This document shows positions 23,430-30,876 of a stretch of 33,214 nt of DNA, one piece after another. Source of the stretch: CAYYWP01 sp050176585 (GTDB taxonomy: Bacteria > Desulfobacterota > Binatia > HRBIN30 > CADEER01); contig JBFXHX010000038.1 of the NCBI GenBank assembly GCA_050176585.1, positions 1 to 33,214 on the forward strand, given 5' to 3'. The position numbers and the translations under genes are program-made. The first letter of the stretch is position 1; every line of letters begins with the position of its first letter. The notes beneath the pieces are model-generated. The model was not told the origin of the DNA. It saw nothing but the letters and a program-made list of their open reading frames with translations, and did not search any database.

Positions 23430-24671
23430 ATGGTCCCGAGTGCCTCGCCGCACCCCGTTCTCACCGGCTGTGGCGCGGTGTCGCCGTTCGGCGCCGGCGT
23501 GGACGCGTTCTGGGATGGCCTGCTGAGCGGCCGGAGCGCGCTGGCGCCCGTCCGCGGTTTCGAGACGGCCGACCTCGCGCCGGCCCTGGCGTGCGAGGTC
23601 CCACCGGGATCGGTGACGGCTTGGCTCGATGGAGCGGAAATCGCGCGGCTGGAGCGCATCGAGCAGTATGCGCTCGCCGCGGCGCGCGAAGCGCTGGCCG
23701 ACGCCGGTCTCGATCTCGCTCGCCTCGACCGCGCCTCCGTAGCGGTCGTGATGGGTACTACGCTGGGCGCCATGTCGATCGGCGAGGACTACCTCCGCGC
23801 CCGGTGCGATGGCAGCGCGTTCGCCGCGCGGCGGTTGCTCCGCATGCCGTATGCGGCAACCGCCACGCGTCTCGCTCGTGCGCTCGGCGTCCGCGGGCCG
23901 GTGATGAGCCCATCGGTCGCCTGTGCGTCGGGGACGCACGCGGTCGGGCTGGCGCGCGAGCTCATCCAGCTCGGGCATGCCGAGGTAGTGATCGCCGGTG
24001 GTGCCGAGGCGCTCTGCCATTTCGTGGTCGCGGGGTTCAACGCGTTGAAGGCCACCACGTCGACCGCGGTGCGACCATTCGATGTGCGACGCGACGGGCT
24101 GGCGCTCGGCGAAGGAGCCGCGGTCGTCGTGGTCGAATCGGCCGCGCATGCCGCGCGGCGCGGCGCCGCGGCGCCGGTCGAAGTCGCCGGCTGCGGGCTG
24201 TCCGGCGATGCCGTCCACATGACCGCCCCGGCCCGCGATGGGGCGGGGGCGGCGCGTGCGATCCGCGCGGCGCTCGCCGACGCCGGCATGACTGCGTCGG
24301 ACATCGACCTGATCAGCGCCCATGGTACGGGGACCGTGTACAATGACGCGATGGAGATGGTGGCGGTGCGCGCCGTGTGCGGCGCGGCGACGCCGCGCGT
24401 GCCGGTGAGCGGCATCAAAGGCGCGATCGGCCACACCCTGGCCGCCGCTGGCGCCTTCGAGGCGATCGCGTGCGCGCGCATGCTGCGCGAGCAGGTCGTG
24501 CCGCCGACAGCCGGCTGCGAAGAGCTCGAGCCCGATTGCCCGCTCGACGTGGTGCGCGGGGCTCGCCGGGCAGTGGCGGCACGGACGGCGCTGTCCACCT
24601 CGTCGGCGTTCGCCGGCCACAACGCGGCCATCGTCCTCCGCCGCGCCGCGGCGCATTTCGGCGCGTGGTAG
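23430..24671 (+). CDS. Beta-ketoacyl-ACP synthase (KS subunit, pair 1)
   Basis: 413 residues from ATG 23430. Thiolase-fold condensing enzyme of the FabF/KAS II type. The full Cys-His-His triad is present: C165 in MSPSVACASGTHAVG, H298 in ISAHGTGTVYND and H335 in GIKGAIGHTLAAAG. The gatekeeper-type segment RPFDVRRDGLALGEGAAVVVVE is normal. The next gene, eight bases after its stop, is a catalytically dead homologue, so the two look like a KS/chain-length-factor heterodimer. Substrate and chain length cannot be read from sequence. Together with the ACP at 14432 it should condense malonyl-ACP units. GTG/ATG starts further upstream are not supported. Confidence 0.93.
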   Translation: MVPSASPHPVLTGCGAVSPFGAGVDAFWDGLLSGRSALAPVRGFETADLAPALACEVPPGSVTAWLDGAEIARLERIEQYALAAAREALADAGLDLARLDRASVAVVMGTTLGAMSIGEDYLRARCDGSAFAARRLLRMPYAATATRLARALGVRGPVMSPSVACASGTHAVGLARELIQLGHAEVVIAGGAEALCHFVVAGFNALKATTSTAVRPFDVRRDGLALGEGAAVVVVESAAHAARRGAAAPVEVAGCGLSGDAVHMTAPARDGAGAARAIRAALADAGMTASDIDLISAHGTGTVYNDAMEMVAVRAVCGAATPRVPVSGIKGAIGHTLAAAGAFEAIACARMLREQVVPPTAGCEELEPDCPLDVVRGARRAVAARTALSTSSAFAGHNAAIVLRRAAAHFGAW

Positions 24672-24679
24672 GGATCCCG

Positions 24680-25873
24680 GTGCGGAGATCGCCACTCGTC
24701 GACGAGGTGCTGATCACCGGAATCGGTGTCGTGTCCCCGCTCGGGCACTCGGCGGGCGAGCTGACGCGCCGCTTGGCCGCGGGAGAGCGCGCCGCTAGCG
24801 ACGCCGACGGCGTGCAGATCGCCGACATTCCCGTCGGCGTCCTCCCGGCGTCCGTGCGCGCGCGCATCGGGCGTCTCGATCGCATCTGCCGCCTCGCGCT
24901 CGCGGCCGCATACCTGGCCATCGACGACGCGCGGCTCCCGCTGCCGCTCGCCGCACCCGAGCGGGTGGGCCTGTCGATCGGGACGGGCCTCGGGTGCCTG
25001 CTGAGCGACGCCGAGTTCTACGCCAAGGTCGCGGCGCACGGCGCGCCGGCTGCGAGCCCGCGCGTGTTCGCCTACACGGTGTCGAGCGCGGCCGCGGGGG
25101 AGATCTCGATCGCGCTCGGCCTGCACGGTCCGAATACCGTCTCGCACATGGGTCTGGCGGCCGGCGCGGGCGCGATCGGCTACGCCGCCGCCTTGCTCCG
25201 CCTGGGCAAAGCGGACGTCGTGCTGGCGGGCGGTGCCGACGCGCATGGGCCCGCGCTCGCGGAGGCACTGCGCGGCATGGGGCTGCTCAAGCGCGCCGAC
25301 GCGGCGCGGCCGTTTCGCGACGCCGTACCCGGCGTGTGGCCCTCCGAAGGCGCGCTGTTCGCCGTGCTGGAGCGAGGCGAATCCGCCGCGGCGCGCGGCG
25401 CCCGCGCGTACGCGAGGCTGGCGGGTTACGCCGCGGGATTTGCGCCGGACCTCGCCGGTGGCAGCGCGGATGCGGTGGGCATCGGCGCCGTGCTGCGGCG
25501 CGCGCTGGACGGCGCGGGGGCCGGCGCTCCGGGCCTCGTGTTGGCGAGCGCCCACGGCACGCCGGTCGATGCCGTGGAACGCGAAGCGCTGCGCGCCGCA
25601 CTGGGCGACGGCGCGACGCCGATCACCGCGCCAAAAGCCGCGCTCGGCGAGACGTTTGGAGCGAGTGCTGCGCTCGCCTTGGGCTTCGCGGCCGGCCTGC
25701 TGAACGCGCCGCAGCCGTTCGCGGATGGTGTGGCCATCGACCTCGCGGGCGCCCCGGGCGCGCTGCGCGAAAACCCCGACTCGGCGCTGATCAGCGCGCT
25801 CTGTTATTCGGGCAGTGCCGCGGCACTGGTGATCAGCGCTTCAACGCAAAGGCGCGAAGACGCGAAGCTCTGA
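24680..25873 (+). CDS. Inactive ketosynthase homologue, chain-length-factor-like (pair 1)
   Basis: GTG start at 24680 is preferred because AGGGAT precedes it; 397 residues. The fold is that of a KAS (VLITGIGVVSPLGHSAGELT at the start, ADVVLAGGADAHG, PSEGALFAVLERG), but the active-site Cys is replaced: NTVSHMGLAAGAGAIG has Leu159 where KS1 has Cys. The first His is kept (SAHGTPVD, H292). The second is replaced by Glu (KAALGETFG, E324). Loss of Cys is the defining feature of chain-length factors (KS-beta) that pair with an active KS. The C-terminal STQRREDAKL is encoded by a dispersed intergenic repeat (25841-25867), so the natural end was probably shorter. Directly coupled to the KS gene. Confidence 0.87.
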   Translation: MRRSPLVDEVLITGIGVVSPLGHSAGELTRRLAAGERAASDADGVQIADIPVGVLPASVRARIGRLDRICRLALAAAYLAIDDARLPLPLAAPERVGLSIGTGLGCLLSDAEFYAKVAAHGAPAASPRVFAYTVSSAAAGEISIALGLHGPNTVSHMGLAAGAGAIGYAAALLRLGKADVVLAGGADAHGPALAEALRGMGLLKRADAARPFRDAVPGVWPSEGALFAVLERGESAAARGARAYARLAGYAAGFAPDLAGGSADAVGIGAVLRRALDGAGAGAPGLVLASAHGTPVDAVEREALRAALGDGATPITAPKAALGETFGASAALALGFAAGLLNAPQPFADGVAIDLAGAPGALRENPDSALISALCYSGSAAALVISASTQRREDAKL

Positions 25874-25905
25874 AACGCCTTCGCGACTCCGCGTGTTCGC
25901 GTTGA
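25841..25905. repeat. Inverted repeat with GCAAAGGCGCG core, copy 3
   Basis: 27-base arms 25841-25867 and 25879-25905 match in inverted orientation at 22 of 27 positions around an 11-base spacer, forming a long imperfect hairpin. The left arm contains the GCAAAGGCGCG core shared with 543-553 and 4959-4969 and encodes the last residues of the CLF-like protein, so the element has moved into the gene end. Confidence 0.65.
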
Positions 25906-25954
25906 ACGTCCGCCACCCTTTAACGCCGTGCTAGGGCAGTGATAGACGCCGGCC

Positions 25955-27355
25955 ATGGCCGCCGCTGCAACTCCCCACTCGCTGCGGGTCCTGCTGATCT
26001 CGGCCAATACCGAACAGCTGCCCGATCCGGTGTTTCCGATCGGCGCGGCGTACATGGCCGCGGTGGCCGAACGGCACGGTCACGCGGTCCAGACCCTGGA
26101 CTTGTGCTTTCTCGACGCGCCTAGACCCGCGCTCGTGCGGGTGTTGCGCGAGCAGCAGCCGGACGTGGTCGGCATTTCCCTGCGGAATCTGGATTCGTCC
26201 GCGTATCCGCAGAACACGTCGTATGTCGACGACTACCGGGCGCTCGTCGAAACCGTGCGCGCGCACACGGCGGCGCCGGTCGTCCTGGGCGGCGCTGGAT
26301 TCACGGTCGCGGCGCAACCGCTGATGGAGTACCTCGGCGCGGACGTCGGGGTCGTGGGCGAAGGCGAGCGGGCGTTTCCGTGGGTCCTCGAGCGCCTGGC
26401 CGCGCGCGCGCCGCTGGCCTCGACCCCCGAGATGCGCTGTGAGCCGGCGGGCGCGGGCGTATGCGTCAGCGCCGCGGTGCGCATCAAGGAACTCGACCTG
26501 GCGGGCACGCCGCTGCGCGAGCGCTTCGATTGGCGCGCCTACTACGAGCGCGGGGGCGCGCTGAACATTCAGACCAAGCGCGGGTGCGTGTTCGAGTGCG
26601 TCTTCTGCAGCTACCCGCTGATCGAGGGCGCCACCGTGCGCATGCGCACCGCCGCGGCGGTCGTGGACGAGATCGAGGCCGCGCGCTGCGAGCACGGCGT
26701 GCGCCATTGGTTCTTCGTGGACAACATCTTCAACCTGCCGGCGCGCCACGCGAAGGAGATCTGCGCAACCATCGGCGACCGCGCGCTCGACATCGAGTGG
26801 TCGGCCTACCTGAATCCGAAGTTCGTCGACGCGGAGCTCTGCGCGCTCATGGCGCGCTCCGGCTGCCGCGCCATCGAGTTCGGCACGGACTCGGGCGCCC
26901 CGCTGACGATCGCGGCGATGCGCAAGGAGTTCGACATCGACGATTTGCGCCGCACCTCGCAGCTCTGCCATCAATACGGCTTGAAGTTCTGCCACAGCTT
27001 GATCTTCGGCGGGCCCGGCGAGACGGCGGAGACCGTGGAGCAGACGATAGCGCTGATGGACGAGGTCAAGCCGACGGCGGTCATCGCCATGACCGGCATT
27101 CGCGTGCTGCCCGGCACCGAGATGGTCGGCATCGCGCTGCGCGATGGCCAGATCGACCCGGGCGATCCCCTCCTCTACCCGAAGTTCTACGTCTCGCCCG
27201 GCTTGGAGGACGCGCTGGTCGACCGCATCGACGCATACGCGCGCAGGCAGCCGAACTGGATCGTCCCGGGCCTCGGCATCAAATCGAACGTCGCGGTGCT
27301 GCGCGCGCTACGCGCGCGCAAAATCAAAGGCCAGCTGTGGCGGCTGCTGCGGTGA
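25955..27355 (+). CDS. Cobalamin-binding-type radical SAM enzyme
   Basis: 466 residues from ATG 25955. N-terminal B12-binding-like domain (about 10-150: RVLLISANTEQLPDPVFPIG, DVVGISLRNLD, APVVLGGAGFTV, GADVGVVGEGERAF), as in class B radical SAM proteins. The canonical DxHxxG His ligand is not seen. The radical SAM core has the 4Fe-4S motif CVFECVFC (C211, C215, C218), then WFFVDNIFN and FGTDSGAPLTI strands and a GGPGET SAM-contact motif (352-357). Known relatives carry out methylation at unactivated carbon, ring formation or other lipid-tailoring radical chemistry. It lies between two KS/CLF pairs and overlaps fabG (GTGA), so tailoring of the acyl chain is the natural guess. The exact reaction is unknown. 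Confidence 0.88.
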   Translation: MAAAATPHSLRVLLISANTEQLPDPVFPIGAAYMAAVAERHGHAVQTLDLCFLDAPRPALVRVLREQQPDVVGISLRNLDSSAYPQNTSYVDDYRALVETVRAHTAAPVVLGGAGFTVAAQPLMEYLGADVGVVGEGERAFPWVLERLAARAPLASTPEMRCEPAGAGVCVSAAVRIKELDLAGTPLRERFDWRAYYERGGALNIQTKRGCVFECVFCSYPLIEGATVRMRTAAAVVDEIEAARCEHGVRHWFFVDNIFNLPARHAKEICATIGDRALDIEWSAYLNPKFVDAELCALMARSGCRAIEFGTDSGAPLTIAAMRKEFDIDDLRRTSQLCHQYGLKFCHSLIFGGPGETAETVEQTIALMDEVKPTAVIAMTGIRVLPGTEMVGIALRDGQIDPGDPLLYPKFYVSPGLEDALVDRIDAYARRQPNWIVPGLGIKSNVAVLRALRARKIKGQLWRLLR

Positions 27356-28104
27356 CCGACGAGCTGCGCCTGGATGGCAAGCGCGCGCTGGTCACCGGCG
27401 GCTCGCGCGGGATCGGTCGCGCCACCGCCGAGGCGCTTGCTGCCGCCGGCGCAGCGGTGGCGATCAATTGCTCGCGCTCGCCCGGCGAAGCGGACACGGT
27501 CGCGCGTGAGCTGCGCACCGCCGGCGCCGAAATCGAAGTGATCGTTGCCGACCTGCGCGATGGCGCGCAGGTGCAGGGCATGTTCGAGCAGCTGCGGGAG
27601 CGCTGGGAGGGTGTCGACATTCTCGTGAACAACGCGGCGGTGACGCGCGACGGGTTCGTCATGCTGATGCCGCTGGATGCGTGGGACGACGTGCTGGCGG
27701 TCGATCTGCGCGGCGCGTTTCTCTGTGCCCGCCACGCGCTGCGGCCGATGATCGCCCGGCGCTGGGGCCGGATCATCAACGTGATCTCGCCAGCGGCCTT
27801 GCGGGGCAAGGCCGGCGCCGCGAACTATGCCGCGGCGAAGGGTGGGCTGCTGAGCTTTACGAAGTCGCTCGCCCAGGAGGTCGGACGCTACGCGATCACC
27901 GTCAATGCCGTGTGCCCGGGGCTGGTGGATACGGAGCTGATCGCCGGACTGCCGGCCGCCGACCGCGACCGGTACGCGGGCGAGATCGCCTTGGGTCGCT
28001 TCGGCAGACCGGCGGAAGTCGCGCAGGCGATCCGATTCCTCGCCTCGCCCGCGGCGTCGTACATCAGCGGCGCCATGCTCGCCGTGGACGGCGGGCTGGC
28101 ATGA
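27352..28104 (+). CDS. fabG: 3-oxoacyl-ACP reductase (FabG-type)
   Basis: GTG start at 27352 overlaps the radical SAM stop by four bases; 250 residues, normal for this family. Short-chain dehydrogenase that reduces the beta-keto group after each condensation with NADPH. Motifs: TGGSRGIG (15-22) for the dinucleotide, DILVNNAAVTRDG (89-101), the catalytic INVISPAAL with S146 and NYAAAKGGL with Y159 and K163, and CPGLVDTE (188-195). All catalytic residues are present, so it should be active. Its operon position between KS/CLF pairs 1 and 2 marks it as the ketoreductase of the pathway rather than the housekeeping one. Confidence 0.93.
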   Translation: MTDELRLDGKRALVTGGSRGIGRATAEALAAAGAAVAINCSRSPGEADTVARELRTAGAEIEVIVADLRDGAQVQGMFEQLRERWEGVDILVNNAAVTRDGFVMLMPLDAWDDVLAVDLRGAFLCARHALRPMIARRWGRIINVISPAALRGKAGAANYAAAKGGLLSFTKSLAQEVGRYAITVNAVCPGLVDTELIAGLPAADRDRYAGEIALGRFGRPAEVAQAIRFLASPAASYISGAMLAVDGGLA

Positions 28105-28165
28105 GAACTGCCAACGCCGCCGCAAGATATCGGCTGTTGCACTGTTAGGCCGTTACGCTGTTATG

Positions 28166-28174
28166 CCCTAACCC
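28166..28174. repeat. Near copy of the GGTTAGGGG element (reverse)
   Basis: CCCTAACCC at 28166-28174 matches CCCCTAACC at eight positions, shifted by one base, in the 246-bp interval before the second KS gene. TGTTAGGC and TGTTATGCCC around it suggest a degenerate repeat. No gene or promoter was recognised in 28105-28350. Confidence 0.3.
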
Positions 28175-28350
28175 ACCTGGGTGGCCAGAAACGCCAGCGC
28201 TTGCCATATTGAAGCGTTATCTCGGACGCGAATGGTCTGCGCCAGCTACTGCTCGCACGCGTGTATTCCTCCGCTATTGCCGGTGAGACGAACTAGGGCT
28301 CAATCGCCACGGCGCGCGCGCCCGTTTTCTCGCGTGTGCCCCGTGCTGCC

Positions 28351-29556
28351 ATGACCCGCGGCCGCATTGCGATTACCGGCCTTGGCAGCGTCAACGCTCT
28401 CGGGGTCGGTGTCGCGGCATTCGACGCCGGCTTGCGCGGGGGGCGCTGCGGCATCGGCATGCTGACGCGTTTCTCGACCGCGGGCTATCGCTCGGCGTGC
28501 GCCGCCGAGGCCCCCGAGCTCGCCGGGATGGACACTCCGCTGCGGTCCCGGCGGTCGCGCACCACCATGCTGGCGCTTGCGGCGGCGGACGAAGCATGGC
28601 GCATGGCCGCTCCCGTGGACGGCACGCGCGCCGGTGTGGTGCTGGGCACCAGCACGGGCGGCATGGCCAGTTTCGAACACAGCTACCGCGCCGAGGTCAC
28701 GGGAGCGCGGGAGCGCAGCCCGCTGGCCGACCGCTACGAGGCACCGGTTGCGGTGGCGGGAGATGCCGTTGCCGAGCTGATCGGCAGCCGCGGACCGCGA
28801 CTCACGGTATCGACCGCCTGCTCGTCCGGCGCGAACGCGCTCGGTATTGCCGCCGCATGGATTCGCGCCGGTCGCGCCACCGCCGTGCTGTGTGGAGGCG
28901 CGGAATCGCTGTGCATTACCACCTACGCCGGATTCAACGCCCTGCAGGCGATGGATCCGGAGCCGTGCCGGCCGTTCGACCGGCGGCGCGCGGGCCTCTC
29001 GCTCGGCGAGGGCGCAGCGATGTTCGTGCTCGAGCAGTGGGACGTGGCCGCCGCACGCGGCGCGCACATTCTCGCCGAGTTGCTCGGTTTCGGCGTCAGC
29101 GCCGATGCCCATCACCTCACCCAACCGCGTGCCGACGCCGCCGGGGCGGTGCTGGCGATGCGGCGCAGCTTCGCCGATGCGGGCATCGCGGCCGACGAGA
29201 TCGACTACATCAACGCGCACGGAACCGGCACGCTGTTGAACGACGCGATGGAGACCCGCGCGATCAAGGACGTGCTCGGCGCGCGCGCGTATCGCATCCC
29301 GGTGTCGTCGACGAAATCACAGGTCGGCCACTGCCTGGCGGCCGCCGGCGCCATCGAGGCACTCGCGACGGTGTTGGCGCTGCGCGGGGACTTTGCGCCG
29401 CCGACCGCGACGCTGGTGGAGCCGGACGCCGAGTGCGACCTCGATTACGTGCCGGGCCGCGCGCGCCCTGCCGTGCTCCGCATCGCGCTCACGAACGCGT
29501 ACGGGTTCGGCGGCAACAACACGAGCCTCGTGTTGCGCCGCGTGGAGGCCTCGTGA
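28351..29556 (+). CDS. Beta-ketoacyl-ACP synthase (KS subunit, pair 2)
   Basis: ATG 28351 is preferred over GTG 28336 because MTRGRIAITGLGSVNALG aligns with the normal KAS start; 401 residues. Triad intact: C157 in VSTACSSGANALG, H290 in INAHGTGTLLND and H327 in STKSQVGHCLAAAG. The C-terminus TNAYGFGGNNTSLVLRRVE has the conserved FGGxN motif. Compared with KS1 it is closer to standard FabF. Its stop overlaps the start of a second inactive KS homologue (GTGA), so it is the active half of the second KS/CLF pair. Two pairs suggest two chain lengths or sequential elongation, for which there is no direct evidence. Confidence 0.93.
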   Translation: MTRGRIAITGLGSVNALGVGVAAFDAGLRGGRCGIGMLTRFSTAGYRSACAAEAPELAGMDTPLRSRRSRTTMLALAAADEAWRMAAPVDGTRAGVVLGTSTGGMASFEHSYRAEVTGARERSPLADRYEAPVAVAGDAVAELIGSRGPRLTVSTACSSGANALGIAAAWIRAGRATAVLCGGAESLCITTYAGFNALQAMDPEPCRPFDRRRAGLSLGEGAAMFVLEQWDVAAARGAHILAELLGFGVSADAHHLTQPRADAAGAVLAMRRSFADAGIAADEIDYINAHGTGTLLNDAMETRAIKDVLGARAYRIPVSSTKSQVGHCLAAAGAIEALATVLALRGDFAPPTATLVEPDAECDLDYVPGRARPAVLRIALTNAYGFGGNNTSLVLRRVEAS

Positions 29557-30785
29557 ACCGGACGGCCGGATCGGCGGCGCCGATCGCGGTCACGGGCATC
29601 GGGGTGGTGAGCCCGATCGGGGTCGGCGCGGCGCAGTTTTGGGGTGCGCTGTGTGCCGGGCGCTCTGGCGTGACCGCGGTGGATGACGCCATGCGCGCAG
29701 AAACGCTGCCGCGCCTATCCGCCGCGGTGCGCGGCTTCGCGTCGCGCGAGTTCATCAGCTCGCCGCATCACCGGCGCATGGATGGGCTGTCGCGCTTCAT
29801 CGTGGCGGCGTGCCGGATGGCGCTGGACGATGCCGCCGTGCCGCGCGATACCGCTTCCGAGCGCATGGGCATCGTCGTCGGCTCGGCGTTGGGTGACGTG
29901 CGCGACTCGACGCAGCACCTCAACCGCGTCTTTCTGCACGGACCCGCCGCGGTGAGCCCGATGCTCTTTCCTAACCTGGTGCTGAACGCGCCGGCGAGCT
30001 ACGCCGCGATGGTCTTGGGCGCCACGGGCGTGAATCTCACCGTCGCCCAAAGCGAAGTATCGGGCGAGGCCGCGATCGCGCTCGGGTGCGACCTCGTGCG
30101 CTCCGGGCAGGCGGACGTGGTCCTCGCGGGTGGCGGCGATCAGATCGCGCCGATCGTCGTGGACGCCGCGCGGCGCGCCGGCGCGCTGGCCGGCCAGCGC
30201 GGCGGCCGCGAATGGAGCAGCCCGTACGACGCGGAGCGCTCCGGCGTCGTATTCGGCGAAGGCGCGGCGATACTGGTGCTGGAGCCGCTCGCGCGCGCGC
30301 GCGAGCGCGGCGCGGCAATTTACGCCTGCATCGAGGAGATCGCATTCTTCGCCGTTCCCGCGCCGCGCTATGGCTGGCCGCGCTGCGCGGGGGATGGTCT
30401 GCCCGCGTTGGCGGCGCTGTGCGACGGCGCGGCGGTCGACCTCGTGTGCGGCGGGGCGAATTCGACCCGCCGGCTCGACGCCTGCGAGCTCGAGCTGTTC
30501 GCGAGTCTCGCGCCGGCGCGCGATGCAGTGCTGACGTCCATCAAGGGGGCGGTCGGCGAGTTCGGCGCCGCGGGCGCGCTCAGCGCGGCGGCCGCGTGTC
30601 TGGCGCTGCGCGATCAGGTCGCGCCGCCGCTCTGCAACCTGCGCACCCCCGCAGCGGGCGCCATCCGCCTCGCCCCTGTGCGCGCGGAACCGCTTCATGG
30701 CGAGCGCGCGTTGGTCTGCGGCATCGCGCGCGGTGGCGCCGGCGCCGCGCTGCTGTTGCGCCGCGCGAGCGATGTCGCCACCTGA
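29553..30785 (+). CDS. Inactive ketosynthase homologue, chain-length-factor-like (pair 2)
   Basis: GTG 29553 overlaps the KS2 stop by four bases; 410 residues. KAS fold (IAVTGIGVVSPIGVGAAQFW, ADVVLAGGGDQ, GVVFGEGAAILVLEPLA), but all three catalytic positions are changed. Active-site Cys is Glu (E168 in NLTVAQSEVSGEAAIALG). The first His region reads CGGANSTRRLD, with no His. The second His is Glu (E336 in SIKGAVGEFGAAG). Classical KS-beta subunits have Gln at the Cys position and support chain-length control and decarboxylation; Glu is unusual. A long PAPRYGWPRCAGDG loop may be specific. Last gene of the forward block. Confidence 0.85.
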   Translation: MNRTAGSAAPIAVTGIGVVSPIGVGAAQFWGALCAGRSGVTAVDDAMRAETLPRLSAAVRGFASREFISSPHHRRMDGLSRFIVAACRMALDDAAVPRDTASERMGIVVGSALGDVRDSTQHLNRVFLHGPAAVSPMLFPNLVLNAPASYAAMVLGATGVNLTVAQSEVSGEAAIALGCDLVRSGQADVVLAGGGDQIAPIVVDAARRAGALAGQRGGREWSSPYDAERSGVVFGEGAAILVLEPLARARERGAAIYACIEEIAFFAVPAPRYGWPRCAGDGLPALAALCDGAAVDLVCGGANSTRRLDACELELFASLAPARDAVLTSIKGAVGEFGAAGALSAAAACLALRDQVAPPLCNLRTPAAGAIRLAPVRAEPLHGERALVCGIARGGAGAALLLRRASDVAT

Positions 30786-30876
30786 GACAGGACGCGGGGC
30801 TTGCGCCATCTGCCGGCGCCCGAGCGCGCCGCGCCGGGGTGTGGCCACGGCGCTGGATACGCGGGAGCGGAAGGTT

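Noticed and set aside
23337..25555. Reverse ORFs of 452 and 588 codons over the KS1/CLF1 genes
   Set aside because: Antisense to KS genes with intact family motifs; His/Arg/Ala-rich with no domain signature.
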